NCBI GenBank assembly: GCA_025464345.1 | Contig: JAODGP010000102.1 | Coordinates: 2,759-10,443 of the forward strand | DNA: 7,685 bases | DNA from: Methanosarcinales archaeon | GTDB lineage: Archaea; Halobacteriota; Syntropharchaeia; Alkanophagales; Methanospirareceae | Direction: 5' to 3' | Shown here: positions 5,210 to 7,685 of the stretch, in pieces | How the letters are laid out: the number at the start of each line of letters is the position of its first letter | Numbering within the stretch: the first letter of the stretch is position 1 | Notes under the pieces: generated by a model | What the model was told of the DNA's origin: nothing | Seen by the model: the letters and a program-made list of their open reading frames with translations, nothing else | Database searches by the model: none | Made by a program: the position numbers and the translations under genes

Positions 5210-7050
5210 TCAGATGAACTCCTGAGCAGAGACCTTCTGCGACAGTGCTCTCTTATTATATCTGACCTGCTTATTATCCCTATCAGTCTCCTCTCCCCTC
5301 CTTCTCCCGGCTCCACCACCGGTAGACGCCCTATATTATACCTGTCCATCTTATAAAGCACATCCTCAAGATATTCTTCCGGATATGCCACTATCACATC
5401 CCTCGTGCACATCTGACTCACACGCTTGTAGGCGAACCCTTTCTCCCTCTCCTCCTCCAGCTCCATTATCGTTGTTATACCAATCATCCTCCCTTCTCTG
5501 TCTATCACCGGGTAAGCTATATGCCCTGTCCGCTCTGCGAAGTACAGCGCCTCCTTCACCGTATTATCCCCTGGAATGGTCAATACGCCCTTCGTATATG
5601 CATCCTTAACTTTAATGCCCTCAAGCAGGTCAACCATGAACTCGCGCTTGTGCGCCGGCGACTCCCGCCTCGTCTCATACTGCCCCGGATAGATCGTCCT
5701 CCGACCGACGAGCGAATATGCGGGTATGATAGCGAGCAATGCAGGTACAAATAGCGTATAAGAGCCCGAGATCTCACAGACGATGAACAATGCGGTCAGC
5801 GGTGCATTGGCTGCGGCGCCGAAGAACGCAGCTGCGCCGATGAGTGCAAACACCCACGGGTATCTCACCGTCTCGGGGAAGAAATAATTGAGTACCAGCC
5901 CGATTGCTCCGCCTAAGGATGCACCCATCGCCAGTGACGGTATGAACGAGCCACCACTACCGCCCGAGCCGAGCGTAACAGCAGTGGCAATTATCTTAGC
6001 AACTGCGATGAATGCGAGAACCGTGAGTGTGAGTCTGCCATAAAAAGCCTCCTGGATGAACCCGTAACCACCACCCAGAATACCACTCGCTATCTCCAGC
6101 TCCGTATCTGTGTCACGACCCGCGACAAAACAGCCGATGAGTAAGAGCACACCGATGATAAACCCGCCGAGTGCCGGCTTGAAACAGTCAGGCATACGAA
6201 GCTTGCCGAAGAAGAAAGTACGTATGATCTCCAGCAACTTGATGAACATGTAAACGAAGGGAATACAGGCGATTCCGAGTGCCAGGAATAGGAGTAGCGA
6301 GAAAGGCTTCAGCAATATGGTGATGTCATAAGTGCCTATCTCATAGAGATGACCATGCCCGAAGAGCGAGCATGCAACTATATAAGAAGTGATGGAGCAT
6401 ATTATCGCCGGTACCAATGCATCTACCTCCATATCACGCCGATACAGCGTTTCGATACCGAAGAATGCGCCTCCGAGCGGCGATTTGAATATCGCTGCGA
6501 TACCTGCTCCTGCTGCCGCTGCCAGTATCTTACGCCGTTCTCGCGCATCCAGCTTGAATAGTCGGCTGAATAGCGAGCCTACCGTTGCTCCCAGCATTGC
6601 ACTCGGTCCCTCACGACCCGCACTGCCGCCTGAACCTATCGTCAATGCCGAGCATATGCCCCTGATCAGCCCCTCCCGTGCCTTTATCCTGCCATTCTCG
6701 TTATGGAATCCATCAATGAAGACATCAGTCTCGTGAAGCTCCGGCTTTGCCACCCTGAAGAGCTTATACTTCAATACCCCCGCTATCAAGCCGCCAAGTG
6801 CGGGGATAAAAGCAAGCGGTAGCGGTAACCATGTATGAACCGGTCCTGAGAGTGGCGAGAAGTAGAAGAAATGACGCTCGTATCTGGGAGATGGAGGTAT
6901 GTAACCCCCAAGATATTGGAGGAATAATGAGGAGAACAGATCCATACAGATGAAGAAACCTGCGATGATGAGACCGACAAAAATGCCTGTTACCGCATAA
7001 TGAAATGTCTGCTTAGCCCATTCGCTCAGGTATTTTATCTCACCGGTCAC
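5206..7050 (-). CDS. ClC-family chloride channel/antiporter with C-terminal CBS pair
   Basis: Integral membrane anion transporter of 614 residues. Residues about 18-450 form the hydrophobic ClC core, starting with a helix at 18-38. Key segments are GSGGSAGREGPSAMLGA (139-155) with the external gating Glu147, GSGGSGGSFIPSLAMG (361-376) matching the GxFxP anion-binding loop, and IIPAYSLVGR near the C-terminal end with Tyr445 as candidate anion ligand. The GSGIP serine loop of E. coli ClcA is replaced by TDVFIDGFH, typical of a CBS-bearing archaeal/bacterial subfamily. At the internal proton-glutamate site the sequence is GIET, so Thr201 stands where ClcA has Glu203. Two CBS domains, about 480-535 and 545-605, probably sense adenine nucleotides. 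The start is GTG, 2 nt after the cmk stop; the next Met (36) would remove the first helix. Whether it is a channel or an exchanger is not decided by sequence. Confidence 0.93.
   Translation of the reverse strand: MTGEIKYLSEWAKQTFHYAVTGIFVGLIIAGFFICMDLFSSLFLQYLGGYIPPSPRYERHFFYFSPLSGPVHTWLPLPLAFIPALGGLIAGVLKYKLFRVAKPELHETDVFIDGFHNENGRIKAREGLIRGICSALTIGSGGSAGREGPSAMLGATVGSLFSRLFKLDARERRKILAAAAGAGIAAIFKSPLGGAFFGIETLYRRDMEVDALVPAIICSITSYIVACSLFGHGHLYEIGTYDITILLKPFSLLLFLALGIACIPFVYMFIKLLEIIRTFFFGKLRMPDCFKPALGGFIIGVLLLIGCFVAGRDTDTELEIASGILGGGYGFIQEAFYGRLTLTVLAFIAVAKIIATAVTLGSGGSGGSFIPSLAMGASLGGAIGLVLNYFFPETVRYPWVFALIGAAAFFGAAANAPLTALFIVCEISGSYTLFVPALLAIIPAYSLVGRRTIYPGQYETRRESPAHKREFMVDLLEGIKVKDAYTKGVLTIPGDNTVKEALYFAERTGHIAYPVIDREGRMIGITTIMELEEEREKGFAYKRVSQMCTRDVIVAYPEEYLEDVLYKMDRYNIGRLPVVEPGEGGERRLIGIISRSDIIREHCRRRSLLRSSSE
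5219..5223 (-). promoter_or_regulatory. Shine-Dalgarno site of fni
   Basis: AGGAG on the minus strand, inside the last codons of the ClC gene, 9 nt before the fni ATG. It supports the chosen fni start and independent loading of ribosomes despite the 4-nt overlap. Confidence 0.6.
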
Positions 7051-7052
7051 CG

Positions 7053-7577
7053 CTATCTCACACGCTCCTTTGCCAGCCGGATCATCGCTACTATATCTCG
7101 CTCACCCCACCGTGATGAGTCTATTATGAGGTCATAACCCGTGAGGTCGTCCATATCAAGCCCGTAATAGCGCATGTAACGCGTGCGTTCTGAACGTTCC
7201 CGCTCTCTCATTGCGGTTAAAGCCGCTTCGTATGTTATATGCTCTCGTGCCGCGATTCTCATCGCTCTGACCGGTTCCGGCGCCTTTAACCATACCTTGA
7301 GCTCTGCATTGGGTAGTAATAAGCCCGATAACCTGCCTTCTATAATTACGTTATCCCGCTTCATGCCCTCTTCACGCTGCTTATCATCTATCCAGCGATC
7401 AAAATTGTCCTCCTCCTCTGCCAGTTTACTGAATTGCGCAAGATGCAGTTGCCTGTCTGCGGCAAGCTGCCTGAACATCTCGCCCGCTGAGATCAGTTCC
7501 ATGGATAATTCAGCCGATAATAGCCGTGCTACTGTGGTAGTGCCACTGCCCGGTAGCCCGCTTATCGTTATTCGCAT
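7053..7577 (-). CDS. cmk: cytidylate kinase (archaeal type)
   Basis: Phosphorylates CMP or dCMP with ATP. The 174-residue protein starts with the P-loop ISGLPGSGTTT (Gly7 to Thr15), continues with ISAGEMFRQLA (NMP-binding side), DRWIDDKQREEG, NVIIEGRLSG, and the Arg-rich lid RERERSERTRYMRYYGLD. The TTT P-loop and short length match the archaeal Cmk group and differ from bacterial Cmk (about 225 residues) and from adenylate kinases. ATG 7577 is the first residue of the motif-bearing chain, with AAAGG about 10 nt upstream. In many archaea cmk lies among ribosomal-protein genes (rpl34e, rpl14e, cbf5); here it lies after an unrecognised gene and before the ClC gene. The product could also feed CTP to archaeal lipid synthesis, which is inference from the neighbouring mvk and fni. 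Confidence 0.95.
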   Translation of the reverse strand: MRITISGLPGSGTTTVARLLSAELSMELISAGEMFRQLAADRQLHLAQFSKLAEEEDNFDRWIDDKQREEGMKRDNVIIEGRLSGLLLPNAELKVWLKAPEPVRAMRIAAREHITYEAALTAMRERERSERTRYMRYYGLDMDDLTGYDLIIDSSRWGERDIVAMIRLAKERVR

Positions 7578-7583
7578 TAAAAT

Positions 7584-7685
7584 TTAGCCTTTTATCACGC
7601 CTATGGGTCTGAATGCTGCTACTTTTCGGGCTATGCCCGCGACTTCACAGCTCCGTACCACCACTTCCGGGTCTTTATAAGCTGC
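7584..7685 (-). CDS. C-terminal end of an unrecognised protein (5' partial)
   Basis: On the minus strand a frame is open from the right window edge to TAA (7586-7584), 33 residues, with its stop 6 nt before the cmk start. The composition is codon-like and the peptide is plausible: AYKDPEVVVRSCEVAGIAR, then a short run ending FRPIGVIKG. The tight spacing to cmk argues for a real gene in the same operon. I do not recognise the family. It does not look like the L34e ribosomal protein that often precedes archaeal cmk, which has a zinc-ribbon and a different C-terminus. Confidence 0.6.
   Translation of the reverse strand, partial: AAYKDPEVVVRSCEVAGIARKVAAFRPIGVIKG

Noticed and set aside
2506..7685. 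A new defence or mobile system in the minus-strand cluster
   Set aside because: All five complete genes belong to known housekeeping families with intact motifs and shared codon use; no integrase, toxin, nuclease or ATPase of defence type is present.

Overview
The window looks archaeal, most likely from a methanogen or a methane/alkane-oxidising relative (Methanosarcinales, ANME-1/Methanophagales or Syntrophoarchaeales type). The evidence is a CfbC-type NifH homologue (coenzyme F430 synthesis), an archaeal cytidylate kinase, mevalonate kinase plus an FMN-dependent type 2 isopentenyl diphosphate isomerase (archaeal lipid synthesis), AT-rich TATA-like elements instead of bacterial promoters, and a tRNA-Thr with U73 and no encoded CCA. 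The genus assignment is inference. Most of the window is ordinary chromosomal housekeeping DNA; I found no CRISPR array, defence island or clearly new multigene system.

Layout. Bases 2-274 (+) hold the C-terminus of a secreted or surface protein. After a 158-bp gap with a good TATA box come ndk (nucleoside diphosphate kinase) and, 7 nt later, cfbC, then a tRNA-Thr(UGU), all on the plus strand. Bases 1864-2505 are a gene-poor scar: a badly decayed IS66-type transposase remnant with several frame changes and an internal deletion, then about 170 bp with an inverted repeat, a short region resembling part of the tRNA, and a doubtful 37-codon ORF.

From 7685 back to 2506 everything is on the minus strand and packed like one operon: the end of an unrecognised gene, cmk (6-nt gap), a ClC-family chloride transporter with two CBS domains (2-nt gap), fni, thpR (RNA 2',3'-cyclic phosphodiesterase) and mvk. 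The last four genes are joined by three 4-nt ATGA stop/start overlaps. The operon promoter lies outside the window.

How the genes relate: mvk and fni act at two points of the mevalonate route to isopentenyl and dimethylallyl diphosphate, the precursors of archaeal ether lipids. cmk and ndk serve nucleotide synthesis (CMP to CDP; NDP to NTP), and CTP is also needed to activate archaeal lipid precursors. thpR sits where many archaea carry the isopentenyl phosphate kinase gene, which is absent here. The most useful points to re-examine are the altered third GHMP motif of mevalonate kinase, the Thr at the internal proton-glutamate position of the ClC protein, the extra cysteines and switch II proline in CfbC, and the tRNA-like and palindromic sequence beside the IS66 scar.
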